DNA from: Microbacterium terricola
GTDB lineage: Bacteria; Actinomycetota; Actinomycetes; Actinomycetales; Microbacteriaceae
Reading direction: 5' to 3'
Assembly: GCF_027943945.1 (NCBI RefSeq)
Contig: NZ_AP027141.1
Location: 1,054,001-1,118,000 of the forward strand
Length of the DNA stretch: 64,000 nt
Under the pieces are notes generated by a model. That model did not search any database. It was not told the origin of the DNA and was given only the letters and a program-made list of their open reading frames with translations. Every line of letters starts with the position of its first letter. Within the stretch, counting starts at the first letter, position 1. A program made the translations under genes and the position numbers. Below are positions 35,259 through 44,577 of the stretch, piece by piece.

Positions 35259-37216
35259 ACCGCCTCACGCGCCGGCTGCGCGCCACTGCCGAGGGGGAGG
35301 ACGGCTCGACGCTGATCGCCGTCCTCATCGTCGCGATGATCCTGGGTCTGCTGACCGTGACGCTCTCGGCTGCGGTCGTGAACACGACGAAGACGACGCT
35401 CGGCGTGGGCTCGTCGCTGCAGGCGCAGGCTGCGGCCGACGCCGGCATCGCCGCCGCGGTCGCGGCGGCGAAGGCTCACCCCGCAGACGTCTGCACGATC
35501 GACATCACCAGCAGCACGCCGCGGTACCACGTCAAGCCCGCGCTGCCCAGCCCGGAGCGCCCCGATGTGACGGCCTGCGGCGCGGGCGGGAAGGTCACGT
35601 TCCTCTCCATCGGCACCGGCGAAGACGGCAGGACCACCTCGGTCGAGGCCACCTACTTCTACACCGGAGGCGTGGCGACCGGTGTCCCCGACAACGCCGT
35701 CGTCATCGGCGGCGGCACGTTCAGTGCCACCTCGCTCATGCTCAAGGTCGGCGCGGGCGGGGCAGACGGTTCGGCGCTGATGCTCAGCGGCGACTTCAAG
35801 ACGTGCAACAACATCACCACCTTCGAGACCGACGTCATCCTGTACAACGGCAACCTCGAGCCGACGAACTCGTGCAAGTTCATGAAGAACGTGTACGTCG
35901 CGGGCTACGTGAAGATGAGTGCGGGCGCAACGGTCGGCGGGTCCATCTACGCACTGGGCACCGTCACTCTGGCGAATGCCGGGAACACGGTCGGCGGCGA
36001 CATCGTCGCCAAGGGCAATGTCTCCATGACCGCGGGCGCGACGGTCTCCGGCGGGGTCATCACCGAAGGCAATCTGTCGATCACCAACAGCCCGACCACC
36101 ATCGGCGGCAACGTCGCGGTCGGCGGGGACGTGAGCATGAGCTCGGGCGCCAAGATCAACGGCAACCTCACCGCCACGGGCAAGGTCACCATCGGAGCTT
36201 CGCCCGTCGCCGGCAATCTGACGGCCGGCGGTCAGCTCGATGTCCAGAGCACGACGATCGGCGGTGCGATCATCGGAGCGCATCCCGGTGACCAGAACTT
36301 CTACAACGTGAAGGCCGCATCGATGACGGTCGCCGGCACCTACAAGGCCAATTTGCAGACATCGAAGATCACCGGCGACGTCGTCTCGACGAAGGCGGGC
36401 GGTGTCAGCTACATCGCGCCCGACACCATCATCGGCGGCAAGCTGCGTCTCGCGGGCACGGCGTCGACCGGATGGGGACCGCCGACCGCCGCCGGCGGCA
36501 ACAGCTACAACGTGACCGGCCTCACCGCACCGACGGTTCCCGCGAAGCCGATCATGACGATTCCCGACGAGCTGAAGACCGGCACGTACAAGTGGGATGA
36601 CTACGACTACGTGCAGGACAACTGGATTGCCGGCGGATACACCGTCGATGTGTGGCCGACGGCACCGGACTGCACGTTCGACACCTGGCATCCCGCCAAT
36701 GTCGCGAAGATCGCGTCGTACACGACGCCCACCGTGGTCGACCTTCGCAAGTGCGCCAAGGTGTACGGCTTCCAGACGACCCTTCAACTCGATGCCGACC
36801 TGCTCATCCTGCTGCCGGACAATGACGTGGAGCACAAGTTCCAGGAGGTGACGTTCTCCTCGAAGGACGGCCAGCCTCACAAGCTCGACTTCCTCATGCC
36901 CGACACGGTCGACAACGACTCACCCACCTGCAAGAAGAGCGGGTCCAAGATCAACCTCTACGCCACGAAGGCGAGCACGAGCCCGCTGATCTCGGGGCTC
37001 ATCTACACGCCGTGCACGCTGTCGATCGCGAACGTGGGTGCGAACGGCAACTGGACCGGGCAGCTCTACAGCGGATCGATGATCTTCGACGCGGGTGGCG
37101 CGCCGGGTTACCAGCTCGTGTATCAGCCCATCGGTGTGCCCGGGTTCGGCGTGAGCACCGCGTCGGCAGCAGCTCTCGGCGCCCTGATCAGCAGGCGCGA
37201 CATGGGAGCGCCGTGA
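35249..37216 (+). CDS. Large PilX/GspK-like tip prepilin with beta-solenoid
   Basis: A 655-residue pilus protein. The leader ends EGEDG, then STLIAVLIVAMILGLLTVT; residue 5 of the mature form is Ala, not Glu, as in GspK/PilX subunits that cap the pilus. After the helix come about 20 short repeats from residue 150 to 390 (for example VGGDIVAKGNVSMTAGATVS and IGGNVAVGGDVSMSSGAKIN), a beta-solenoid like polymer-forming bactofilin or hexapeptide proteins. The last 250 residues hold several Cys. It is probably an exposed tip adhesin. Confidence 0.8.
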   Translation: MLVNRLTRRLRATAEGEDGSTLIAVLIVAMILGLLTVTLSAAVVNTTKTTLGVGSSLQAQAAADAGIAAAVAAAKAHPADVCTIDITSSTPRYHVKPALPSPERPDVTACGAGGKVTFLSIGTGEDGRTTSVEATYFYTGGVATGVPDNAVVIGGGTFSATSLMLKVGAGGADGSALMLSGDFKTCNNITTFETDVILYNGNLEPTNSCKFMKNVYVAGYVKMSAGATVGGSIYALGTVTLANAGNTVGGDIVAKGNVSMTAGATVSGGVITEGNLSITNSPTTIGGNVAVGGDVSMSSGAKINGNLTATGKVTIGASPVAGNLTAGGQLDVQSTTIGGAIIGAHPGDQNFYNVKAASMTVAGTYKANLQTSKITGDVVSTKAGGVSYIAPDTIIGGKLRLAGTASTGWGPPTAAGGNSYNVTGLTAPTVPAKPIMTIPDELKTGTYKWDDYDYVQDNWIAGGYTVDVWPTAPDCTFDTWHPANVAKIASYTTPTVVDLRKCAKVYGFQTTLQLDADLLILLPDNDVEHKFQEVTFSSKDGQPHKLDFLMPDTVDNDSPTCKKSGSKINLYATKASTSPLISGLIYTPCTLSIANVGANGNWTGQLYSGSMIFDAGGAPGYQLVYQPIGVPGFGVSTASAAALGALISRRDMGAP

Positions 37217-38037
37217 CCCTTTTCGTCCTCCTCTGCGCCGGCGTGTTCGGGCTGATCATCGGCTCGTTCCTGAACGTCGTCGTCTATCGCGTGCCCGCCG
37301 GCATCTCGCTCAACCGACCGAGCCAGTGCCCCGGCTGCGATGCGCCGGTGCGGCCGTGGCAGAACGTGCCGGTGCTGTCGTGGCTCGCGCTCCGTGGGAA
37401 GTGCGCCTCGTGCGGCGCGCCGATCTCTGCGCGCTATCCGCTCGTGGAACTGGCGACCGGAGTGGCGTTCGTTGCCGTGGCGTCGGCGTGGCTCGATGCG
37501 TTTCGTCTCGCTTCGCTCGCTCAACGACCCGACGCCAGCGAATGGATCGTCCTGGTGGCGTACCTCTACTTCGCGGCCATCAGCATCGCCCTGACGCTCA
37601 TCGATCTCGACACGCGACGACTGCCGAATGCGATCGTGCTCCCGTCCTACCTGGTCGCGCTGGTGCTCTTCACCGTCGCCTGTGTGCTCGGTGCGGAATG
37701 GGAGTCGCTCGCGCGCGCGGCCATCGGCGGTGCGGCGCTCTACGGGTTCTACTTCCTCCTGCGGCTCGTGCGCCCGGACGGCATGGGCGGGGGAGACGTG
37801 AAGCTCGCCGGCGTGGTCGGCCTGTATCTCGGCTGGCTCGGCTGGGGGGCGCTCATCGTCGGTGCGTTCGCGGCATTCCTGCTGGGTGGGATCTACGGGG
37901 TGGCACTGCTGGCACGCCGGCGTGCCGGTCGCAAGACGGCCATCCCGTTCGGACCATGGATGCTGGCCGGCGCGTGGGTGGGAATCTTCGCGGGCGAGCC
38001 GATCGCACGCTGGTACATCGGGCTGCTCGCGGTCTAG
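37213..38037 (+). CDS. pilD: Prepilin peptidase PilD
   Basis: Membrane aspartyl protease (274 aa) that cleaves and probably methylates prepilins. The cytoplasmic loop has the zinc tetrad CPGC and CASC. The catalytic Asp residues sit in LTLIDLDTRRLPN and GMGGGDVKL. About eight membrane spans. GTG at 37213 overlaps the previous stop by four bases. A 33-base dispersed repeat (37498-37530) is carried in frame in the loop between the zinc region and the first catalytic Asp, adding DAFRLASLAQRPD. Confidence 0.92.
   Translation: MTLFVLLCAGVFGLIIGSFLNVVVYRVPAGISLNRPSQCPGCDAPVRPWQNVPVLSWLALRGKCASCGAPISARYPLVELATGVAFVAVASAWLDAFRLASLAQRPDASEWIVLVAYLYFAAISIALTLIDLDTRRLPNAIVLPSYLVALVLFTVACVLGAEWESLARAAIGGAALYGFYFLLRLVRPDGMGGGDVKLAGVVGLYLGWLGWGALIVGAFAAFLLGGIYGVALLARRRAGRKTAIPFGPWMLAGAWVGIFAGEPIARWYIGLLAV
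37498..37530 (-). repeat. REP-like dispersed repeat inside pilD
   Basis: Read on the minus strand it is GGGTCGTTGAGCGAGCGAAG followed by CGAGACGAAACGC. A second copy lies at 48376-48407 with 30 of 32 bases the same. Such repeats are normally intergenic; here it stays in frame within pilD. Confidence 0.7.
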
Positions 38038-38050
38038 AAGGAGGATGATC

Positions 38051-39106
38051 ATGGCCAAAACCGTCATCGGGCTGGAGATCACCGAGGAGAGCGTGCGCGC
38101 TGCCGAGGTGACGATGGGGCGCAACCCGACCCTGGTCGCGTACGGCTCGGTCCCCCTGCCGCCGGAGGCGGCGCGGGACTCCGAGGTGATCGATCGCGAT
38201 GCGATCGCGCTGGCGCTGCGGCAGCTGTGGAGCCGTGCCGGCTTCAAGGCGAAGAACGTCGTGCTCGGCGTCGGCAGCCGCCGCATCCTCGTCCGCGAGT
38301 ACACCACCCAGGCCATGCGCCCTGATCTGCTGCGTCAGGCGCTGCCCTACCAGGTGCAGGATCTGCTGCCGGTGCCCGCCGAGCAGGCCGTGCTCGACTT
38401 CTATCCGGTGTCGCAGGATCGGGACCAGCTGACCGGTCTGCTCGTCGCCGCCGTGGCGGAGACGATCGAGGACCTGATCACGACCGTCGGCAAGGCGAAG
38501 CTCGTCGTCGACGAGGTGGACCTCTCCGCCTTCGCCGTCGCCCGAGCAGCCAAGCGCGTCGCTGCCGCCGGCGAGACCGTCGCCGTGCTCGCGCTCGGCG
38601 ACCACACCAGCAACGTGGTCGTGATGCGCGACGGCATCCCGCACTTCGTGCGGATCATCCCCATCGACATCGCCACTCCCGCCGTGCAGGCGCGGTCGCT
38701 CTCGCTCACGTCGGAAGACAGCGAGCAGGCCGCGCCGGTGGTACTCGAGGAGGTGCTCGAGACCGTGCCGCCTGAGCCGCAGGGACGCCGCTCGCGCGTC
38801 GGCGGTCGCGTGCGGTCATCCGTCGGCATGTCCGACGCGGCCATCGGCGACCTGGTCGCGCGGCTGCGCAGCACCATCGCGTTCTACTCCGAGCGGGTGG
38901 GCGAGCAGCCGGTGACACGGGTCCTCCTCACCGGCGCCGGAGCGGCGGTGCCCGGCGTGGCCGAGGCGCTCGGCGCCGATCTGCCGATGCCGGTGGAATA
39001 CGTCGGCGTCGCCCAGGTGATGTCGGTCAAGGGCGAGGCCCCCGAGGGAGATCTCGCCCTCGATCTCCTGACGACGGCGGGCATCGCCATGAAGGACGGT
39101 CGCTGA
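38051..39106 (+). CDS. pilM: Pilus assembly ATPase-like protein PilM
   Basis: A 351-residue actin-like (FtsA-fold) cytoplasmic protein linking the pilus motor to PilN/PilO. Recognised from VIGLEITEESVRAAEV, ALPYQVQDLLPVPAEQAVLD, the phosphate-binding LALGDHTSNVVVM and VLLTGAGAAVPGVAE. ATG at 38051 has AAGGAGG six bases upstream; ATG at 38045 is too close. It overlaps pilN by one base. Confidence 0.92.
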   Translation: MAKTVIGLEITEESVRAAEVTMGRNPTLVAYGSVPLPPEAARDSEVIDRDAIALALRQLWSRAGFKAKNVVLGVGSRRILVREYTTQAMRPDLLRQALPYQVQDLLPVPAEQAVLDFYPVSQDRDQLTGLLVAAVAETIEDLITTVGKAKLVVDEVDLSAFAVARAAKRVAAAGETVAVLALGDHTSNVVVMRDGIPHFVRIIPIDIATPAVQARSLSLTSEDSEQAAPVVLEEVLETVPPEPQGRRSRVGGRVRSSVGMSDAAIGDLVARLRSTIAFYSERVGEQPVTRVLLTGAGAAVPGVAEALGADLPMPVEYVGVAQVMSVKGEAPEGDLALDLLTTAGIAMKDGR

Positions 39107-39756
39107 TGTCGGTCAACACCTCCACGATCACGTTCGGCGGTGCGCCGCGCGTCAACCTCATGCCTCGAGCGGAGACCGATCGCCGCGAGCGCTCGGCGCT
39201 GCTGCGTCGCTGGGGATGGGGCATCGTCGCCGCCCTGCTGCTCGTCGTCGCCGTGAGCGCTGGCGTCTACGCCATCCAGTGGACGGCGGATCAGACCCTG
39301 GCCGCCGAGAATGCGCGCACGACCCAGCTTCTCACCGACCTCGCAGCACACGCCGACATCCGGGCCGCGCTCGACCTCGAGTCGGAGCTCTCCGACTTCC
39401 GCGTCGACGCGATGGCGTCAGATCTCGATTGGCCCGCCGCCGTGGCGGAACTCGCGGGCGTGCTGCCGGACGACGTGACGATCTCCGGCTTCGACCTGAC
39501 CGTCGGGCCTGTGCCGGCGGGGGAGGACAGGGCGGTCGAGGTCGGACTGATCGGCACCTTCGCGCTCTCGGCCTCGTCGCCGATGGACATCGTGCCGTTG
39601 ATCCGCGACACCCGCGATCTCGAATCGGTGATCAACGCCGATGGCCCCCAGCTCAACAGCGGCGGCGACGAATCCACGTCCTACACCTACACGCTCGCCG
39701 TGGCGTTCGACCAGTCGTTGTACACCGGCGACTACGCAGAGGAGGAGGCGGAGTGA
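39106..39756 (+). CDS. pilN: Pilus alignment protein PilN
   Basis: A 216-residue bitopic membrane protein. The N-terminal cytoplasmic segment has PRVNLMPRAETDRRER, the PilM-binding motif (INLLP-like). A single helix WGIVAALLLVVAVSAGVYA is followed by a coiled coil and a ferredoxin-like outer domain (LAGVLPDDVTISGFDLTVG). It forms the inner ring with PilO. It overlaps pilO by four bases. Confidence 0.9.
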   Translation: MSVNTSTITFGGAPRVNLMPRAETDRRERSALLRRWGWGIVAALLLVVAVSAGVYAIQWTADQTLAAENARTTQLLTDLAAHADIRAALDLESELSDFRVDAMASDLDWPAAVAELAGVLPDDVTISGFDLTVGPVPAGEDRAVEVGLIGTFALSASSPMDIVPLIRDTRDLESVINADGPQLNSGGDESTSYTYTLAVAFDQSLYTGDYAEEEAE

Positions 39757-40445
39757 ACCTCCCCAAGCAGTTCATCAACCTGCTCGGCGCCGTGCTGACG
39801 GCAGCCATCGTCATCGCCGGCATCGCGCTGATCGCGCTGCCTCTGTACGGCAACGCCCAGACGACGCTCGCGAGCGCGAAGACCGTCGCGCAGTCGAACG
39901 ACGTGTACCAGATCCAGGTCGACCAGCTGAACGCGGCCGCCGAGAACAGCGAGCAGATCGACGACCACGTCGCCGAGCTGCGCACCGAGATCACCGCGCT
40001 GGCGAAGCTCGACGACGTGCACGAGCTGATCGCGGACGCGGCCGAGGAGACCGACGCGCGGATTGTCAGCACCGTCGCCGGCGAGTCCGTCGCGTGGGTG
40101 CCCCGCACGTCGATCGACCTCGAAGGCGTCGCTGCCGCGGCCCAGGCGCCCGCTGACGCGGAGGCGACGACCGACGAGGGCGAGGCTCCCGCGGAAGGCG
40201 AGACCACCACGACCACGGAGGAGACGCCGGCTGCGCCCGAGGACGTCGATTCGCCGCAGCAGCAGGTGCCCATCTCGATCAACGTCGAGGTGGCTGACGC
40301 CGAGGTCGCGGCCGACTTCCTCGAGGCGCTCGGAGCCGGACCGCGCCTGATCGGCATCGAGAAGGCCACCCTGACAGGCAGCACGGGCGCGCTCACGCTC
40401 TCGGTGTCCGCCCTCGCCTTCATCCGCACGGAGGACGCATCATGA
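39753..40445 (+). CDS. pilO: Pilus alignment protein PilO
   Basis: A 230-residue bitopic membrane protein with the helix LGAVLTAAIVIAGIALIALP, a coiled coil (residues 40-100) and a C-terminal ferredoxin-like domain (VEVADAEVAADFLEALGAG). Between them is an acidic, Ala/Glu/Thr-rich linker of about 50 residues (TTDEGEAPAEGETTTTTEE), longer than in most PilO proteins and probably disordered. GTG at 39753 follows GAGGAGG. Confidence 0.88.
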   Translation: MNLPKQFINLLGAVLTAAIVIAGIALIALPLYGNAQTTLASAKTVAQSNDVYQIQVDQLNAAAENSEQIDDHVAELRTEITALAKLDDVHELIADAAEETDARIVSTVAGESVAWVPRTSIDLEGVAAAAQAPADAEATTDEGEAPAEGETTTTTEETPAAPEDVDSPQQQVPISINVEVADAEVAADFLEALGAGPRLIGIEKATLTGSTGALTLSVSALAFIRTEDAS

Positions 40446-41578
40446 CCGCATCAGACGACCTGCTCGGCATGCTCGGCGTCGCACTCGCCGCCCGCGCCTC
40501 CGACGTCCACCTCACGGCGAAGCACCCCGCCCGCATGCGCGTGGACGGCGACCTGGAGCCGATTCCCGGCTACGAGGGCGTCACCCCGCCGGCGTGGATC
40601 GAGAGCGCCGTCGGCGGACTCCTGTCCAGCGACCAGTACGAGGAGTTCTCGAAGAAGGGCGAGGTCGACCTCTCGTACAACGCTCCTGGTGTGGCGCGCT
40701 TCCGCGTCAACGTCTTCCGGCAGCTCGGCGAGGTCGCAGCGGCGCTGCGATTCATCAACGAGAAGGCGATCCCGCTCGAGGAACTTGGCGTACCGCTCGT
40801 CGCCGCCGATCTTGTAAAGCGTCCGCGCGGCCTCGTGCTCGTGACCGGACCGACGGGCTCGGGCAAGTCGACGACCCTCGCCGCGATGATCGACATCGTC
40901 AACCGCACGATGCCCTCGCACATCATCACGGTCGAAGACCCCATCGAGTTCCAGCACACCAGCAAGATGTCGCTCGTGCACCAGCGCGAGATCGGCAGCG
41001 ACACCGCGTCGTTCTCCGAGGCGCTGCGCCGCATCCTGCGTCAGGACCCCGACGTCATCCTCGTCGGTGAGCTCCGTGATCCCGAATCGATCTCGACGGC
41101 CCTCTCGGCGGCGGAGACCGGTCACCTCGTGCTCTCGACGCTCCACACGCAGAGCGCGGCGAAGTCGATCAACCGCATCATCGACGCCTTCCCGCCCTCC
41201 CAGCAGGATCAGGTCCGCACGCAGCTCGGCGACACGCTGCAGGGCATCATGAGCCAGACGCTGCTGCCGAAGGCGCAGGGCAAGGGGCGCGTCATCGCGA
41301 CCGAGGTGCTCATCAACACCCCGGCCATCGCCAACCTGATCCGCGAGGGCCAGGTGAGCCAGATCTACTCGATGCTGCAGGCGGGCGGCTCGCTCGGCAT
41401 GCACACGCTCGACCAGGACCTCAAGAGGCTCGTCGAGGACGGCACGCTGGCTCTCTCGGTCGCCAAGTCGTTCGCGATGGATCCGTCGACCCTCGAGGGC
41501 GTGCGGGTGCGACCGCGCGACTACGACGCGGAGGCGTGGAGCGTTCGCGCGCCGCAGCCCGTCGGCGGGAGCTACTGA
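40442..41578 (+). CDS. pilT: Pilus retraction ATPase PilT
   Basis: Hexameric motor (378 aa) that retracts the pilus. The N-terminal PAS-like part starts ASDVHLTAKHPARMRVDG. Walker A is GPTGSGKST (136-144). Next come the Asp box ITVEDPIEF, Walker B ILVGELRD and the His box TGHLVLSTLHT. The C-terminal AIRNLIRE motif of PilT appears as AIANLIREGQVSQIYSM. Presence of PilT suggests the pilus pulls back, so twitching or DNA uptake is possible. Confidence 0.95.
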   Translation: MTASDDLLGMLGVALAARASDVHLTAKHPARMRVDGDLEPIPGYEGVTPPAWIESAVGGLLSSDQYEEFSKKGEVDLSYNAPGVARFRVNVFRQLGEVAAALRFINEKAIPLEELGVPLVAADLVKRPRGLVLVTGPTGSGKSTTLAAMIDIVNRTMPSHIITVEDPIEFQHTSKMSLVHQREIGSDTASFSEALRRILRQDPDVILVGELRDPESISTALSAAETGHLVLSTLHTQSAAKSINRIIDAFPPSQQDQVRTQLGDTLQGIMSQTLLPKAQGKGRVIATEVLINTPAIANLIREGQVSQIYSMLQAGGSLGMHTLDQDLKRLVEDGTLALSVAKSFAMDPSTLEGVRVRPRDYDAEAWSVRAPQPVGGSY

Positions 41579-42816
41579 TGTCGCTCGTCCAGGAGTACAG
41601 CTATCGCGCGGTCGACGCGAAGATCGGCAACGTCGTCAAGGGCGTGATCGAGGCGGGCAGCACCAGCGCCGTCACCGCCAAGCTCCGTGCGCAGGGACTG
41701 ACACCGCTCGAGGTGGTCGAGCTGTCGAAGACCGGCCTCAATCAGGAGCTCGTGATCCCCGGTTTCGAGAAGCGCGTCAAAGTCGACAGTCTGGCCGTCT
41801 TCGCCAAGCAGATGGCGGGCCTCATCAACGCCGGGCTCCCGCTGATGCGGACCCTCGGCATCCTGATCGAGCAGTCCGAGGACAAGAAGCTGCAGAGCGC
41901 GCTCGTCGCCGTGCACGCCGGGGTTGAGTCGGGCATGTCGCTGTCGGGGGCGTTCGCCCAGCACACCGACGTGTTCCCCCCGCTGATGGTCAGCATCGTG
42001 AAGGTCGGCGAGAGCGGCGGCTTCCTGGGCGACGCGCTGAACACCATCGCGGAGACCTACCAGGGCGAAGCCGAGCTGCACAACAAGATCAAGTCGGCGA
42101 CGACGTATCCGATCGTGGTGTTCGTCATCGCGATCCTCGGCTCCCTCGCGATGATCACGTTCGTCGTGCCCATCTTCAAGCAGATGTTCGAGGGGTTCGG
42201 GTCGGAGCTGCCGATCCCGACGCAGATCCTCGTGATGCTCTCGAACAACATGCTGTGGATCCTTCCGTCCATGATCCTGCTGGGTGTCATCGGCTGGATC
42301 TGGTGGACACGTCACAAGGACGATGAGAAGGTGCGGCGGGTCGTCGACCCGATCAAGCTCAAGCTGCCGGTGTTCGGCCCGCTCGCGACCAAGATCGCCG
42401 TCGCGCGCTTCGCGCGGAGCCTCTCGATGATGCTCAAATCGGGCGTCCCCCTGATCCAGGCGCTGTCGATCGTCGGCGAGGCCTCGAACAACTGGAAGAT
42501 CGAGCAGGCCGTGCGCGAGGTGCAGGACTCCGTGCGTCAGGGTCGCTCGTTCTCCGCGCCGCTGGCGAAGGCCGAGGTCTTCCCGCCGATGGTCGCGCAG
42601 ATGGCGTCCGTCGGCGAGGAATCCGGAACGCTCGCCGACATGCTCGCGTCGATCGCCGACTTCTACGAGGCCGAGGTGAAGACGGCCACCGAGCAGCTCA
42701 CGGCGACGATCGAGCCCATCCTCATCGTCGGCATCGGCGTCATCATCGGCGGCATGGTCGTCTCGCTCTACCTGCCGATCTTCTCCATCTACGGCGAGAT
42801 CGCCAAGACGGGCTGA
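41578..42816 (+). CDS. pilC: Pilus platform protein PilC
   Basis: Inner-membrane platform (412 aa) for the PilB and PilT motors. Two T2SSF domains are visible, about residues 75-198 (FAKQMAGLINAGLPLMRTL) and 278-400 (FARSLSMMLKSGVPLIQAL), with three membrane helices, the last LIVGIGVIIGGMVVSLYLPIF. ATG at 41578 overlaps the pilT stop by one base. It ends the rightward pilus operon. Confidence 0.94.
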   Translation: MSLVQEYSYRAVDAKIGNVVKGVIEAGSTSAVTAKLRAQGLTPLEVVELSKTGLNQELVIPGFEKRVKVDSLAVFAKQMAGLINAGLPLMRTLGILIEQSEDKKLQSALVAVHAGVESGMSLSGAFAQHTDVFPPLMVSIVKVGESGGFLGDALNTIAETYQGEAELHNKIKSATTYPIVVFVIAILGSLAMITFVVPIFKQMFEGFGSELPIPTQILVMLSNNMLWILPSMILLGVIGWIWWTRHKDDEKVRRVVDPIKLKLPVFGPLATKIAVARFARSLSMMLKSGVPLIQALSIVGEASNNWKIEQAVREVQDSVRQGRSFSAPLAKAEVFPPMVAQMASVGEESGTLADMLASIADFYEAEVKTATEQLTATIEPILIVGIGVIIGGMVVSLYLPIFSIYGEIAKTG

Positions 42817-42830
42817 TCCACCCACAGACT

Positions 42831-42869
42831 CGGATGCCGGCTGCAGCTTGGGGGTGCAGCCGGCATCCG
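42831..42869 (+). terminator. Bidirectional terminator between pilC and pilB
   Basis: A 15-base-pair stem, CGGATGCCGGCTGCA paired with TGCAGCCGGCATCCG, around a nine-base loop (GCTTGGGGG). It lies between two converging genes and can end both transcripts. Confidence 0.85.
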
Positions 42870-42885
42870 ACACCACCCCTCCACG

Positions 42886-44556
42886 TCAGATCGAGACGCG
42901 CAGGACTTCCTCGATCGTCGTGATGCCCTGGGTCACCTTGCTGAAGCCGTCCTCGCGAAGCGAGACCATGCCCTCCTTGATGGCGACCATGCGCAGCTCG
43001 GTGCCGGTCGCGTGCGCGACGGTCATCTTCTCGAGCTCGTCCGAGAGCGTCATGATCTCGTGCAGGGCGACGCGACCGCGATAGCCGGTGCCCGAGCACT
43101 CGGTGCAGCCGGCCGCGCGGAACAGCACAGGGGGGTCCGCCGGGTTGTAGGGGAAGCGCACGGCCTCGAGCACGTCACGCGACTCGTGATACGCCTCGCG
43201 GCAGTTCAGGCACAGGCGCCGCGCCAGGCGCTGGGCGACCACACCGGCCAGCGCCGTGCCCACGAGGAAGGGCTCGCAGCCCATCTCGACGAGGCGGGTC
43301 AGCGCGCTCGGCGCGTCGTTGGTGTGCAGCGTCGACAGCACGAGGTGACCGGTGAGCGCCGCCTCGATCGAGATCGTCGCCGTCTCCTGGTCGCGGATCT
43401 CGCCGACCAGCACCACATCGGGGTCCGATCGCAGGATCGACCGCAGCGCGGCCTGGAAGGTCATGCCGGCGCGGGCATTCACCTGCACCTGGTTGATCCC
43501 GGCCATCCGGTACTCGACCGGGTCCTCGACGGTGATGACGTTGATGCGCGGGTTCGCGACCGTGTTGAGCGCCGTGTAGAGCGTGGTCGACTTACCTGAG
43601 CCGGTGGGGCCCGTGACGAGCACCATGCCATGCGGCCGCGTGATCGAGTCGGTGAACCGCTTCTCGTTGATCATCGAGAAGCGCAGGTCCTTGAGCGACA
43701 GCGACTGCGCGGTGTTGTCGAGGATGCGCATGACGATCTTCTCGCCCCACACCGTCGGCAGCGTCGCCAGACGCAGGTCGACCTTGCGTCCGTCGTGGTT
43801 CACCGAGAGGCGGCCGTCCTGCGGCTTGCGCTTCTCAGCGATGTCGATCGACGCCATGATCTTCAGGCGCGAGATGACGCCGTCCTGGATCGACCGGTCG
43901 GCCCGCTGCATCTCGTGCAGCACGCCGTCGATGCGGTAGCGCACGAGCAGCTGCTTCTCGCCCGGCTCGATGTGGATGTCGCTGGCCCGGTCGTTGATGG
44001 CCTGGGTGATGAGCAGGTTCACGAAGCGCACGGTGGGCGCGTCGTCGACCTGGTCGTCGAGCGTCTCGGTGGAACCTGCCGTGCCCTCGGCGGCGGCGAT
44101 CTCGCCGATCTGCTCGGAGAGGTCGCTGAGCTCCTCATCGGAGCGCAGGAACCGGGTGAACGCGGAGTTCAGGGCATCGGCCGCGACGACCGCGGGCCGG
44201 ATGTTGAGATCGGTGACCGTCGCGATGTCGTCGAGGGCGATGAGATCGGTGGGATCCAGCATCCCGATCGTCAGGCTGCGACGCCCGCGTTCGACGGGGA
44301 TCAGGTGGTAGCGGCGGCAGAGCGCGGCTGGCACGGCGCCGATCGTCTCGGCGTTCAGGGTCACGGTCGCGAGGTCGATGTAGGGGAAGCCGGTCTGCTC
44401 GGCGATGCCCTGGGCGACCTGCACTTCGGTCGCAAGGCGCGACAGGATCAGCTGCTGTCGCAGAGCGGGTCCTTCCCCGACTTCTGCAACGACACCTCTC
44501 ATATCCTCGGCGCGGACTGCCCCAGTGCGCACGAGGGTTTCGGCGAGTCCCTTCAC
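42886..44556 (-). CDS. pilB: Pilus extension ATPase PilB
   Basis: Hexameric motor (556 aa) that polymerises pilin. An N-terminal T2SSE_N domain (QQLILSRLATEVQVAQGIAE) precedes the ATPase core: Walker A GPTGSGKST near residue 314, NVITVEDPVEY, VVLVGEIRD and TGHLVLSTLHT. A zinc tetrad CLNC and CTECSGTGYRGR near the C-terminus is typical of PilB/GspE. It is on the opposite strand to all other pilus genes with its own promoter. GTG at 44556 follows AAGGGG. Confidence 0.95.
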   Translation of the reverse strand: MKGLAETLVRTGAVRAEDMRGVVAEVGEGPALRQQLILSRLATEVQVAQGIAEQTGFPYIDLATVTLNAETIGAVPAALCRRYHLIPVERGRRSLTIGMLDPTDLIALDDIATVTDLNIRPAVVAADALNSAFTRFLRSDEELSDLSEQIGEIAAAEGTAGSTETLDDQVDDAPTVRFVNLLITQAINDRASDIHIEPGEKQLLVRYRIDGVLHEMQRADRSIQDGVISRLKIMASIDIAEKRKPQDGRLSVNHDGRKVDLRLATLPTVWGEKIVMRILDNTAQSLSLKDLRFSMINEKRFTDSITRPHGMVLVTGPTGSGKSTTLYTALNTVANPRINVITVEDPVEYRMAGINQVQVNARAGMTFQAALRSILRSDPDVVLVGEIRDQETATISIEAALTGHLVLSTLHTNDAPSALTRLVEMGCEPFLVGTALAGVVAQRLARRLCLNCREAYHESRDVLEAVRFPYNPADPPVLFRAAGCTECSGTGYRGRVALHEIMTLSDELEKMTVAHATGTELRMVAIKEGMVSLREDGFSKVTQGITTIEEVLRVSI

Positions 44557-44577
44557 GTGAACCCCTTCCCCGCGGCT

